NCBI GenBank assembly: GCA_023213395.1 | Contig: CM041465.1 | Coordinates: forward strand, 17,236,001 to 17,300,000 | DNA length: 64,000 nt | Reading direction: 5' to 3' | From: Cycas panzhihuaensis | Lineage: Eukaryota > Cycadophyta | Part shown: positions 11,060-20,931 of the stretch, one piece after another | How positions within the stretch are numbered: the first letter of the stretch is position 1 | Layout: the number at the start of each line of letters is the position of its first letter | Program-made: the position numbers and the translations under genes | The notes under the pieces: generated by a model | Told to the model about the DNA's origin: nothing | The model's database searches: none | Seen by the model: the letters and a program-made list of their open reading frames with translations, nothing else

Positions 11060-11345
11060 GAAGGAGTCATGAAGAGTGGACCTGGTACATCCCAACCAAC
11101 TGATAAACCACCACTTGAGAATCAATATATAAAATAATAGGTCTAAAGTAAAAGTGAGAGACATCTAACAAGTGTCCTATAATTGCAAGATATTCAGCTT
11201 CATTATTAGTTGCCCTAGGTATGAAGAAACCTATGGAAAGGAGGGGACTTCTTAGTTATTCATAAACCACCCAAGTAGAAGCAGATAGTCCTGGGTTTCC
11301 TCTACTACCCCCATCAATAAAGATACTCAATGCCATGGGAATGAG
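11060..11345 (-). pseudogene. Archaeal-type RNase H of the second Tat element, located 3' of integrase
   Basis: The minus-strand translation gives MALSIFIDGGSRGNPGLSAS, then FIPRATNNEAEYLAIIGHLL, then PIILYIDSQVVVYQLVG. These are the three core motifs of archaeal-type RNase H domains (DGxSRGNPG, the TNN-x-AEY helix and D-S-Q), with the acidic residues D, E and D retained. In most described Tat elements this domain sits between the gypsy RNase H and integrase. Here it lies about 1.3 kb beyond the end of integrase, beside the 3' LTR. The 16.9-kb element has the same arrangement at 17960-18608. A TAG interrupts the frame after WVVYE. It would have supplied the RNase H activity that the degenerate first domain lacks. 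Confidence 0.8.
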
Positions 11346-11574
11346 AGGATCAAAACTTGGAGACTATGTGATCAATAAGGGAAGGTATGGGAATCAATCA
11401 ATAAGGAGATGGTAGTAGAGACAGATATCTAATTATGATGAAGTAAGAAGAAGGAACCCAAGTAAGATAATTATGATCAAAGTGTCAAGTAGGGTTCAAT
11501 CATAACTGAGGCCATGGTAGACCCATGTAGCTAGATTTGAAAATCCTGAATGACTCATCCAAATGAACCTAACC

Positions 11575-11583
11575 TATAAATAG
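11575..11583 (+). promoter_or_regulatory. TATA box pointing antisense to the second Tat element
   Basis: TATAAATAG lies between the archaeal-type RNase H and integrase on the plus strand. The 16.9-kb element has tatataagg at the equivalent place (19061-19069), upstream of its antisense gene. Here no antisense gene can be read downstream, so it would be the relic of its promoter. Confidence 0.45.
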
Positions 11584-11599
11584 ATAGGTGGGGAAAAAT

Positions 11600-12309
11600 C
11601 TGTCATGTGACTTGCCCTAGATTACAAGAGGATGAAAACAATAATCTTACTTTTTACTTTCTTTCAACTTTTTTTTTTTCTTTTTTTCTTGCTTCACTTT
11701 TTTTCTTTTTTTACTTTTCACTTTTCATAAGAACGTGATCATAATAATCTTCTTAAGAAACTCTTCTACTCAACACATCAAGGATTTCTCCTTTTTAACA
11801 GAATCTTAAAAGGGAAAGGGACTAATCTCCTTAAGGAATGAACTGCATAAAAGTGAAAAGGAAATCAAAATCATAGTGTCTCTAAGCATGAAGGGAAGGT
11901 GACAGAATGACTATCTATTTCGAAGGAATAATAAAGAGAATCAAGAGTAATAAAAACAATTAGCAGGTGGTGATATATGACCAAGAAGGAGAATCCCAAT
12001 GATAACCAACTTATGAGTTAAAGTGAAATCTGAATTAACAAGGTAATAAGCTAATAAACAAAAGTAAACTCTTGATGAAGGAATAGGAACTTGGAGCTAA
12101 CAAAGGTGTTTTCTCTTTTTGAGATGAAAGTGTAATAAAGTTGGGAGCATAGGTTCTCTTTTGAGTAGGGAAATTAAAGGAGAACAAGATCTAAATGATG
12201 GTAAACTCATAATCAGTGTAGGCACTAGAGAGAGCACATGATTATGGGCTAGATCTATCACAAAAACACCATAATGCTTGGTGAAAGTAAGAAAGTGTTA
12301 GAAAGCAGG
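11600..12309. other. Stretch between antisense TATA box and tandem repeat, no gene seen
   Basis: It is T-rich at 11650-11730 (long T tracts), then AT-rich with no domain on either strand. By position it corresponds to the antisense-gene region of the 16.9-kb element (19700-21640) but is much shorter. Either the gene was deleted or it has decayed beyond recognition. Confidence 0.4.
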
Positions 12310-12643
12310 GGAGATTTTCCCATAGTTTTAGCTCGTTAGGTAAAGATACTAGTTTCATAGCCACTAATCACAAAGAAGAAGGGATTTACCCATAATTTGT
12401 GCTTATTAGGCAAAGGTACTGGTTTTAGACCCGTAGTTTATCCTTATTACAGAGTTTAAATTAGAAAAAATATAGGGTTTGCCCTAGTTTTAGCTCATTA
12501 GGCAAAGGTGATAGTTTCGGAGCCGTAGTTTATCTTTATTGTGGAGGACCTAATCAGAAGGAAAATAGGGTTTGCCCATAATTTTAGCTCATTAGGTAAA
12601 GGTACTAATTTCAAAGCTATAGTTTATCCTCATTGTAGAGGAG
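12310..12643. repeat. Tandem repeat, about 94-bp unit, nearly four copies
   Basis: Copies start near 12310, 12381, 12474 and 12568; the first lacks about 20 bp. Each holds a version of ttttagctcattaggyaaag, then tagtttatcy, then an a/g-rich end. The copies differ at many positions, so the array is old. It lies just after the end of integrase, the region in which Tat/Ogre elements are known to grow tandem repeats. Confidence 0.8.
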
Positions 12644-12649
12644 GTCACA

Positions 12650-13620
12650 TGCATGCTTTAGGCATAAAATCTTCTCAAATATTGAGAATTGATAGGTCTT
12701 TTAAACTCTAGTACTTCCAATGTTAAAATATGATAGACTCCATTAGTTAAATCTTTAATTACTAGGAAAGGTCTTGTCTATTTGGGAGAAAACTTCTGTT
12801 GCCTATCATGCAAATATTCCAATTTTAAAACTTTGTTACCCACATTAAACTTTCTAAGTGTAAGCTGCCTATCATATGTAGCTTAAACCCTAGCTTTAGA
12901 TGTGACATTATTTTGCAAGGCTTGCAAGTGAGTCTCATCTAACTTTTCAAACTACAAAAAGTGAGCTTCCCTTTGGAATTGCTCATCAGTAAATTCCTTT
13001 AATGAGATGCATAAAGAAGAAATTTTGACCTCTAAAGGTAAAATAGCTTTGACACCAAAAATAAGAGAGAATGGTATTATACCTATACCATTTATGATGG
13101 TAGTCCTATAGACCTATAATGCCAGAAATAACTAAGAGTGTTAATCCCTATAAGAAGTAGCAATAGTTTTAGCCAAAATCTTAGCTAAGATCTTGTTAAA
13201 TGCTTCTACCTAGCTATTTGCTTAAGAATGATATGGGGTAGATATTTTATGGGTTAAATGAAATATACTACATAGTTCACTAACATGGGGATTAGAAAAT
13301 GAAGTTCCATTATTAGCAATGATAACATCTGGTATCCTAAGTCTACAAATGATATGCTAAAATATGAAAGTAGTGACAATCTTTCCAATAGAAAAGATCA
13401 ATGGGATAACTTCACTCCACTTTATAAAGTATTTGGTCACTATTAGAATGAATTTATGCCCATTTGAGGATTTTGGAAAGATTTGCCCAATGAGAAAGGC
13501 TAAGGTGAAATTATGGATTTCATTTCTTATATAATTTGATGGATTAAAGTTGTGTGAGACTGGAATTTCTAGTATTATTGGATGGAGTGGGCATTCTTAA
13601 ATAGGGTAGGCAAATAATAA
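12650..13620 (-). pseudogene. Integrase of the second Tat element
   Basis: The minus-strand reading begins with YHESICGGYFGGRLMA, the HHCC-type zinc region also seen in the 16.9-kb copy as CHHGICGGHFGG. It ends with VLPLEVKISSLCISLKEF, NKVLKLEYLHDRQQKF and NGVYHILTLEVLEF, which run parallel to the other copy (VLPLEVEIPSLHVSLQGL, HVLKLEYLHDHLTKF, NGAYRIATLEGLEF). The core between is frameshifted and full of stops. The stop of the polyprotein lies near 12640, directly before the tandem repeat. Confidence 0.8.
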
Positions 13621-14530
13621 CCCATATGAAGAATGCATTGGGCCATCAATCGACCACCAAAATATCCACCACATATACTTTCATGATATTCTGTCAAAGC
13701 AACTAAAGATTCATCAAGTGAAAGACACCTTAATAAAACTCCATCAAAAGAATACTTGTATAAAGTATCATCCAATAAAAAGTATTATCCAGTAGTAGTG
13801 CAGATTCATCTTCTCTTCTTTGAAGTAGTAAGAGAAGGAAAAGATTGATCATGAAGATGCAATCTAATCTCTCCATACCATGGGTCATAAGAAGGAATAC
13901 CCTAGATATGGAATATATGTTTATCATGAAGGGAATCATCAATAGGTTGGCAAGAATGATTTGGAAGAGGAACATCGGCCATGATCTCTGGAATGATCAT
14001 GCCTTTCTTAGACTTCCTATTAATCACTTGTAAATCAAATTCTTAAAGTAATAAGGACCACTTACCTAGGCAACCAGTAAGGTTAGACTTAGTAAGTAAG
14101 TACCTTATAGGATGAGATTAAATAATAAGATGGACCATATTCTCAAGGAGGTAGTGGCGAAGCTTCTTAGTAGCAAAAACTAAGGCAAGACATTCTTTCT
14201 CAAGAAAAGGATAATGAAGCTTGGCTACCACAAGGGTCTTGCTAATGAAACATATATCCCTCTCTTTACCAAAATCATCTTCTTATGCCAACATACCTGC
14301 TAACGACTCTTCGGTAGATAAAGTGTATAAGATGAATGGCTTATTAAACCTTAGTGGAGCAAGAATTAGAGCAGAAACCAAGGCTTATTTTAGCTTATCA
14401 AAGGACTCTTGAACTCAAGGAGTCCATTGCAATTGTATTTCTTTCTTGAATAGATTAGTGATAGGCTTAGCATCTAAGGCAAAGTCAGTGATGAAACGTC
14501 TTAGAAAACCAAGCCTACCTAGAAAAGACT
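13620..14530 (-). pseudogene. Gypsy-type RNase H (degenerate) and linker of the second Tat element
   Basis: The translation shows FLGRLGFLRRFITDFALDAK, FNKPFILYTLSTEESLAGML, EKECLALVFATKKLRHYLL and a KGMIIPEIMADVPLPNHS linker, then LDDTLYKYSFDGVLL leading into integrase. The first catalytic Asp of the TDAS motif is absent (TLST), as is typical of the fading first RNase H in Tat elements. There are many stops. Confidence 0.75.
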
Positions 14531-14984
14531 TAATCTATTTTTGAGTCTTTGGAGGAGGCATTTGAATGATAGCCTTTATCTTATCGGGATCAATTCTAAT
14601 CCCATCTTGAGAAATAATGTTTCCTAATATCTTTCCTAACGTAATGGCAAAAACACACTTGGAAGTGTTTGAGCATAAGTGATACTTTCTACATGTTTCA
14701 AAAATAACTCTGAGATCATGCAAATGATTAGATCTTTTACGTGAATGGGCGAGCATATCATCTAAATAAATGATAATAATATTACTAATCAGGTCATGGA
14801 AGATATGTACCATAGCTCTCTAATATATCACACTAGTATTCTTTAATCTAAATGGCATAACTTTGTAAATAAAGATGCCCCAAGGAGTGGTAAAAGCAAT
14901 CTTATGGTGGTCATGAGGTGTAATAGAGATTTGATTATATCTTGAAAATCCATCCATAAGAGACATTACCTCAAAACTAGTTAT
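14530..14984 (-). pseudogene. Reverse transcriptase, C-terminal part, of the second Tat element
   Basis: The frame 14535-14813 contains MVHIFHDLISNIIIIYLDDM with an intact YLDD catalytic loop, then CVFAITLGKILGNIISQDGI and RIDPDKIKAIIQMP. The preceding motif SLMDGFSRYNQI and AFTTPWGIFIYKVMPFRLKN read up to 14979. There the 16.9-kb element interrupts it. Confidence 0.85.
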
Positions 14985-17709
14985 TGGACGCGTGTCTACG
15001 GGATAGCCACCTAACTAAGCAAGAATGATAAGAGCAGTCGATAATATAATTGAGAAAAAGACCCACAAGTAGGGCAAGTACCACGCAGGGCATCCCTGTG
15101 TGCCAGAGCGCGAGTTCAGGATTTGCAAATGGAAAATAGCTACCAAAGAGTGATCCCCCCACTTCAAATAAGAGGTGAGGAGGCGTAGGGTTAGCCTGGC
15201 TTGACCTAAGGGAAGGATCCTCCCACCCTTGGATGGCTGGAAGGGGAAGGAGAAGAACCTTCGGGGGTTTCCCTAGAGCAACGGGAAACAAGGAAGGATA
15301 GGCAAATAGGTGGCCTATGGATGGGGTCGCCTCGGTTATCTGGCTAAGCGGGGAACCAAGAGAACGTAGGAGAGATAACCCAAGGAAATAGGTCAAGGTA
15401 TGCCTAAGCAAACTAACCAAATACACAAACAATAAGGAGAGAAGGAAGTTTGCATGGTAAGAGGAGGGAAAAGGTGCAAAGGGAGGTCTCCCAAAACCTT
15501 TTCCTATGGCAAAAGAAGATGCAAGTAAATAAATAAAGTATGAACCAAAGCAAGGTTGATTTCCCTTCTATTTCCAATGAGCTAATTACTACTGTGTAAA
15601 GGAAACTCAAAAGGAAAAGGTAATAGAGTGGAGTAAAAGCGTGTACCCAGAACGGAAGCGTGCCGTAATGGTGACGCTCCCTGGAGGCACTCAAAACTAC
15701 TCCACAAGGCGCAGCGGTCATGAAGAGTCGTGGTATATCAAAATGAGGGGCTCCCTTACCTTCTTCAGAAAAATACTAAAGTACCAAACAAAGGAAAGAA
15801 AGGGACCGAATACTAGCAATAAATGAAGTATAAAAGTACAACATGAATGGAAATGCTTACTGGCAAAGGAAGAAAGAGAGAAAGGTCCTTTGCGCCTTTC
15901 GAATACCAGCAAGTACGTGATAACCTCCCCCTTTCCAGAGAAAGGGGTGCTAACATAGAATAGAAAGATCTTAACAATACATGTATATGCAAAGCAAATG
16001 CAAACTTAAATATATGTATGTTAGTATCAACACAATGATGATAATATGTAAAGGAGGACAACCAAAGTAAATGGAAAGTAACCGATAAGCCTCGGAGTGG
16101 CCCATCTCCCGCAAAGAACAACCCCAACCTCCCCAAAAAGCCATGAGGTAGCGAGGGTAACTCCAAGAAAGATGGCTGGAAATAGTAGCAAGAGAGTTAA
16201 AAAGAGTCAAAGGGGACCTACGGCAGGCCAGGGTGCTATGAAGAGCAAATCGAGTTGCCAGGAATGGAGTTGGGCGAAAGGCAAGCAGTCAGGACTTATT
16301 TGAGTCACCCGCATCGAAGTAAAAGCCCTCAAACCAGTGCTGTAATATGTGATAGCACTGATTTCAGCAGCTAAGGAAGGCCCAACAAACCCTTATTTGA
16401 GTGCTAAGGATAGCATGGGGCAAGAGGGAAGGTTTGGGAGGGCTAAAAGTTGCTTAAGGAGCATGGAAGGTGGTACGGAATCCACCCATCTCTCTCCCAA
16501 ACCCTATGCAACCCCTCTTTGCTGCTGCCTTGGGCAACAAACGCAAGCAAGGAGGCACTAATGACAGGAGTAAAACAGCCAAATACCAAGAGAAAAGCAA
16601 CCTTCAAAAACCCAAGCAAGAGGACTAGCAAAATAGAGCATCAATTGAATAAGAAAATAACTCAAATCAATGAATACTTAAGAAGAGAAGGGGAGGCTCT
16701 TGCCTCAATCAAGGGTTACTAAGGAGAGGCTGAGAAATCAGCCCAAAAACTATGGTAAACCAGGTTTAGAACCCTGCTAATGGAGTTGGAGGAAGAACAC
16801 CTACACTTAGAACGCTTGATGGCTGCCTAGGCAAGAATCCGCTGAGATCTCTCTAAAGGGGCCCTCTCCAAGGTGTTTGAAGGGCTGGGAAGATGTCCTA
16901 GCTGTACCAAAGGAGAGCTGGGTGCTGGAGGAGAGGTGCAGGTCCTGTAGCAGTAGTAGAGCAGCAGAGAATAGCAGAGCACAGGGTGGTTTCCTTGAGG
17001 AGCAATCCAAAAAATGAACCAAAGATCCCAAAAATGAGTTAATGATGACTTAAATAACTAGCCCAAACCCTAAAGCAAGCAATTAAGGCACAACTGGAGG
17101 CGTGTTAAGTTGCGAGACACATGGCAGTTTCATAAAAAATGCGAAAATACGATGGCAGATTTTTGAAAAATAAATTAGAATAGTCATCCCGCCGTAAAAT
17201 CTATGATACTACAGAATTTGCAGTGGTACCACAAAATTCATGGCGGTATTCACCCAGAGGCAAAAACTGGACCGGCCAGCCAGTCTAGGCTATGGGCCAA
17301 TGACAAAAATGGTTAATGGGGGGCTGAGACACCTACCCGAGGGCAAACAAGCTAACAAACGAGTCCAAAAGAGCAAAAATAGGATTCAAGCGATGTGGCA
17401 AGTCAACCAAATGATGACGGGTCATCATACGAGCAGAGGTGGCACAAGCCAAGTGGATCCTGGAGCGAGGAGGGCAGAATGCGAGAAGTGGAATGGCCAC
17501 TAGAGTGCCACACTCGTTGGGAGTGTGCCCCCGCTATAGTCGTCATAGGCTAAATAAGTGTAGGCGAAAGACAAAATCACCTACAAGGTCATACAACATG
17601 CAAACATGTAAGCAAACACTCATCAAAAGAAAGCAATGATAAGGTGAGAAGCATACCTATACTTACCTGAGTCAGTAATTTCGTATCCATTCCCGGAAGT
17701 CAGGAAACA
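14985..17709 (-). repeat. 3' LTR of the 16.9-kb Tat element
   Basis: The plus strand begins TGGACGCGTGTCTACGGG and ends CAGGAAACA. It is collinear with 29129-31850. Open frames inside it (14977-15432, 15413-15721, 15813-16210 and others) have no recognisable domain and are broken differently in the two copies. Confidence 0.93.
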
Positions 17710-17722
17710 CTGTCCCCTTGGC
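17710..17722 (-). other. Polypurine tract of the 16.9-kb Tat element
   Basis: The minus strand reads GCCAAGGGGACAG immediately before the 3' LTR start TGTTTCC. Confidence 0.75.
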
Positions 17723-17959
17723 AGTAGATCCTCACTGCTCGGGAGCCTGGTGCGATGGCAAATGCTGGCAACATAACTATCAGTAGCACATGTGTATATA
17801 GATATATCAATCAAGATCATAACAGGAGGTAAGGGTGCCAACAAGTGTCATGGCGGAACACGTGGATATGAAAGTAGCGGTGGAGACAACATAGGGGTTG
17901 CTTATGAGTCATCTAAGAACTGACTAAAAAAATGAAGAAGGTGAGGGGGCTACCCCCAC
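17723..17959. other. Spacer between polypurine tract and archaeal-type RNase H
   Basis: No coding sequence is seen. It contains a G/C-only hairpin, gtgagggggctacccccac, at 17941-17959. A counterpart (gagtggggtgccccc) is at about 10902-10916 in the second element, so the hairpin is conserved and may act in 3' end formation or packaging (inference). Confidence 0.5.
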
Positions 17960-18608
17960 CACAATAGATATAGAAAGACATGTATAATCAAGTAAAAGAG
18001 TAAGCAAGGGGTAGGTGCCATAGTTAAACCTCATTAGCGGCCAGATTTTGGAGGTGCAAACGGGTCACAAAGTAAAGTGTAAGATGATCTGGGGCTTAGG
18101 CGATAGGGCGGCCATACAAGCCTCAGGGATGGTCAGCTAAGAGAGGAAGGCGACACTCAAGGATGAGGTGAATGAGACTATCTACCTCAGCATTGAGGGC
18201 CCAAGGGATATGCTAGATATTGACGAAAGAGAAGCGGGCCAGGAGAGATCTGGCGACAGAAGTAAGAGTCCTCAAGTGAGGGCATCGCACCTGGTAAACC
18301 TAGGTGAGATAAGATACCACAACTTGAGAGTCGCAAAGCAAAATGATGGATCCATGATGGAAATAGAGAGCATCAGTAAGGGCTTCAATAACAGTTATAT
18401 ATTCAGCTTCGTTGTTAGTAGCCTCTGGGAGGAAGATCTCAGAGCACAGGAGATCATGTCCAGAAGGGCTGCGGAGAATCCATGCAGCGGCAGAAGGTCT
18501 AGGGTTACCGCGACTTCTGCCATTGGTAAAAATATAGATGGACATGGGTGACACAAAGTCCTGGTAGTAAAGAAAGTGATACTCAAAAGGCAAGCAAAAA
18601 GTGGCCAT
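17960..18608 (-). pseudogene. Archaeal-type RNase H of the 16.9-kb Tat element, located 3' of integrase and of the antisense gene
   Basis: From 18608 the minus frame reads an N-terminal extension (CLPFEYHFLYYQDFVSPMS), then IYIFTNGRSRGNPRPSAAAW, SEIFLPEATNNEAEYITVIE and GSIILLCDSQVVVSYLT. After one stop it continues FVNIWHIPWALNAEVDSLIH, the C-terminal part of the fold. The first catalytic Asp of DGxSRGNPG is Asn here (G to A); the Glu of NNEAEY and the Asp of CDSQ remain. In this element it is separated from integrase by 3.6 kb containing a gene on the other strand. It may have been expressed from a separate transcript or by splicing; no splice site was confirmed. Catalysis is probably lost in this copy. 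Confidence 0.8.
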
Positions 18609-19060
18609 GAATGGTAGGAGGACCTAGTAATGAGGTTACCCAAGGCAAGAGCAAGCAGTCTGATCACCATCAGAGAGTGGTTGGAAGAGAAAAAGGGCAT
18701 CCTAGAGCACCAAAAGGTCGCTTCAGAAAGCGTAACATGCCCCTAGGTGAGGGAGCATCCCCTTTGAGGACCCTAAGAGCGAGAAAGGACTGCAGAAATG
18801 AGTCCAGGGTGATGAAACGAGCCAAACAAGTATAAACTCAGGTATGCACGGGAGTGGCACGCAAAACAAGACAGAAGGGCCCAAGGACAAAGTGTAAAAA
18901 TGAGGCACCATAAATGCACTTGCGAGAAAGCACAAAAAGGGGTATCAAGAGAGCACAATGGGTGACAGGGCCAGAAGGCAAAGGCAATCAGGGAAACAGG
19001 ACGGTCTCAACGGTTGTCGCAGAGCCAAAAATGGAAGAAGTGCCCATTGGGGCCCCCGCC
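18609..19060 (+). other. Spacer between archaeal-type RNase H and antisense promoter
   Basis: GC-richer than its surroundings, with no domain found on either strand. It precedes the TATA box of the antisense gene and may hold its upstream promoter (inference). The short frames at 18611-18958 have no support. Confidence 0.4.
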
Positions 19061-19069
19061 TATATAAGG
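19061..19069 (+). promoter_or_regulatory. TATA box for the antisense gene
   Basis: TATATAAGG follows a GC-rich block (ggggcccccgcc). It lies about 670 bp before the first recognisable exon, and the second Tat element has TATAAATAG at the matching place. The position suggests that the antisense gene has its own promoter rather than depending on the LTR. Confidence 0.5.
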
Positions 19070-19731
19070 AAATCAAACGGGAAAACGGATTCATTTTCAC
19101 TAGCTCTCATGAGAAACCATAGCCATTCCCTTATGTAGCGTAGCACCACCCAACTTTGGAGGCACGCAGGGAGAGATCGGACCATTGGATCAGAGAGCAG
19201 AGAGAGCCAGTGGGATCAATAGGATGAGATGGCGACAGTGCGACTGGATCCAGTGAGTAGATATCACTAAACCCAACCCATTTCGAAGTTTTAATTTCAT
19301 TGGTTTTTGTAGTTTTTTATGTGATTTTAATGCCCCTTATGGGCAATCAGAGGCCTCTCGGAGTCTAAATCAGACCCAAAAACAGGTAGGGACCTGGGCA
19401 TTAGGGAGCCCTGGTCCTGGTGGGCCCCACGAGGTCCACCAGAATTTTTTCTTTTAAATTTTTTGGGGCAAAAATCCCCCCTTTTGGGGGGTCACCGTTC
19501 GTACCGTGACAAAGATCGCAGTGCTGCGATCATTGTCACGGGGCCCGATCACTGCGGGACCCGAGCTGAACTTAGTGATACCCCAGAAGTTCGGGCGTAA
19601 GGCGCGTAAAAGGAGAAAATAGAATAGGAGGGCCAAAATAGACTCAAATCACAGACATAGAGAGTTGAGAGAGAGTAAGGAGTGCTGATAACTGACATGA
19701 AGCTAACTTTGATCATTTTTTACGTGGACAG
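19070..19731 (+). other. Leader or first intron of the antisense gene, with two strong inverted repeats
   Basis: No coding frame could be supported. CCCCCC-TTTT-GGGGGG lies at 19476-19491. Twelve bases further on, 19504-19541 is an almost perfect 38-nt palindrome with arms CCGTGACAA-A-GATCGCAG around a central TG. The stretch ends with the possible splice acceptor cgtggacag at 19731. Confidence 0.5.
19504..19541. repeat. 38-nt inverted repeat
   Basis: Left arm ccgtgacaaagatcgcag, loop tg, right arm ctgcgatcattgtcacgg. Only one A-A pair is mismatched. It can form a stable stem in RNA of either strand or a cruciform. Confidence 0.9.
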
Positions 19732-20136
19732 GCTATCATCGCGGTGGATAACCGTGAGAATGTAGGTATGGCTATGTTGAGTTATATGGAGATGGCATCC
19801 CAGGAGGACAGGGAGATCCTGCAGAGGTGCAGCCTATACAAGGCCTTGAAGACACCTTAATATGCATCAGATCAGAGGTTATTGGTTGACATCGTATCCC
19901 ATTAGGATAGGAGGAGACATGTATTCCACCTACCTCAGGTAGGTGACGTGATAGTTATGCCGAGAGATATACGGCAGATATTGGGAGTACCGGCGACTAG
20001 GAGGCCGGTGAGACTGGGGACACTGCCTAACACTGAGGCAGCACACAAAGAGGCAACCCTATTCTTCACAGGAGCTGGCAGGTGGGAGCGGAGGGGAGCT
20101 CCCCTCCAGACCATGCTGATATCCAGAGTTCCTCAG
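19732..20136 (+). pseudogene. Antisense gene, exon with plant mobile domain (PMD)-like N-terminal half
   Basis: The translation includes LSYMEMASQEDREILQRCSL, SDQRLLVDIVSH, DRRRHVFHLPQVGDVIVMPR, DIRQILGVPATRRPVRLG. The order 'leucine-rich helix, W/D-R-(x)-H-x-FHLP-x-GE-(x)-T-x-D-(V)-x-x-(I/L)LG(L/V)P-x-x-(G)RPV' is that of plant mobile domain proteins (MAIL1/MAIN and the aminotransferase-like domain carried by several plant transposons). Two TAA/TAG stops replace expected Gln/Trp-type codons. It lies antisense between integrase and the archaeal-type RNase H. A first ATG could be near 19768. The exon may end at CAG|GTGAGG (20136/20137). Recognition is by motif only, without a search, so the family call is moderate. 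Confidence 0.55.
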
Positions 20137-20181
20137 GTGAGGAAGCTGATTATAATGTGCGTTTTATTCTGAATTTCCCAG
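20137..20181 (+). other. Possible short intron in the antisense gene
   Basis: The donor gtgagg (20137) and acceptor tttcccag (20181) fit the GT-AG rule, and the protein resumes after it. At 45 bp it is shorter than usual plant introns, so an internal deletion or plain coding drift is also possible. Confidence 0.35.
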
Positions 20182-20931
20182 AAACAGAACTATAGGGAGA
20201 TACCGGGTGGATGGTTAGATGCAGTGTACCACTGCGAAGCCAACGAGAGGATGGACTGGATGACCCTGATAGCGGTGAACCTTGTCGCCGAACTAGATAC
20301 TATCAGGATGACCAGTAGAGGTGGATTATCATATAGTACACTATTGTAGTGCTGGTTCTTTGATCATTTCACGGCAGTGGCACCAACGGGGGGACTACAC
20401 CCCATCACAGAGCGGGCCCCGATGGTCCATAGGTGGCAGACTAGGTTGAGAGGGACAGAGGACTAGGCCCATATCCAACGATCAGTGGATGTGACATCAC
20501 TGGACCTCCTCACCCTACCAGACTACATAGCAGAGCATACAGGGCAGTGAGGTGGGATAGTGATGATGAGGTGGGTGGAGTAGGAGTGCCTACAGATGAT
20601 GATGGCAGTGATGATGGAGATGATGGGGCCAGCCCGTCACGACCTGCAGGGGAGGCAGGTCCTTCAGGGGTGGCAAGAGGAGCAGAGGGTCCATCCGGGG
20701 CTGCCAGAGGAGAGGCATGCCCATTAGGAGCGCAGGACGAGAGCAGGAGGCCAGTGACCAGGGCCTGCAGGCTACGGATCATGAGAGGATCCGGAGGGAT
20801 GAGAGTTGAGGCAGTCCCTGCGAGGAGGGAGGCCCAAGTAGAGGAGGTGCCTGAGGATGAGGCACCTGCAGCTGGCGGAGAGCCAGGAGGGGAGGATGTT
20901 GTGCGACCAGAGGAGCTGGCGGCCACAGCAT
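20182..20931 (+). pseudogene. Antisense gene, exon with PMD-like C-terminal half and acidic/Gly-rich tail
   Basis: It begins NYREIPGGWLDAVYHCEANE, RMDWMTLIAVNLVAELDTIR, SRGGLSYSTLL and FFDHFTAV. This fits the second half of the PMD fold (W-hydrophobic helix, then S-x-G-(x)-A-x-L helix, then a (Y/F)-x-x-F end). After a likely frameshift near 20530 a clean frame 20547-20942 follows that is rich in Asp, Gly, Ala, Pro and Glu (DDDGSDDGDDGASPSRPAGE). Such a low-complexity hinge is common between PMD and coiled coil. The donor at 20932 (AT|GTGAGA) ends the exon. The minus-strand frame across the same segment (20510-20926) is a Ser/Pro-rich shadow. Confidence 0.5.

Larger units (their letters stand above)
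10726..14984 (-). mobile_element. Second Tat-type gypsy element, left part (3' half)
   Basis: This part runs on the minus strand from the break in RT (14984) through RNase H, integrase, a tandem-repeat block and an archaeal-type RNase H to the polypurine tract at 10726-10738. The right part resumes at 31856. The 16.9-kb element between them is flanked by GTTAT (14980-14984, 31851-31855). Joining the two flanks across one copy gives a continuous RT reading (DLIT, SFEVMSLMDGFSRYNQI). Its sequence is much further decayed than the inserted element, as expected for the older one. The order of domains matches that of the 16.9-kb element. Confidence 0.85.

Noticed and set aside
18395-18700. 101-codon minus frame overlapping the archaeal-type RNase H
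   Set aside because: Different phase from the frame carrying the RNase H motifs; it only shares the DNA.
20510-20926. 138-codon Ser/Pro-rich minus-strand frame
   Set aside because: It is the shadow of the GC-rich low-complexity plus-strand exon; no domain, no conserved partner in the other copy.
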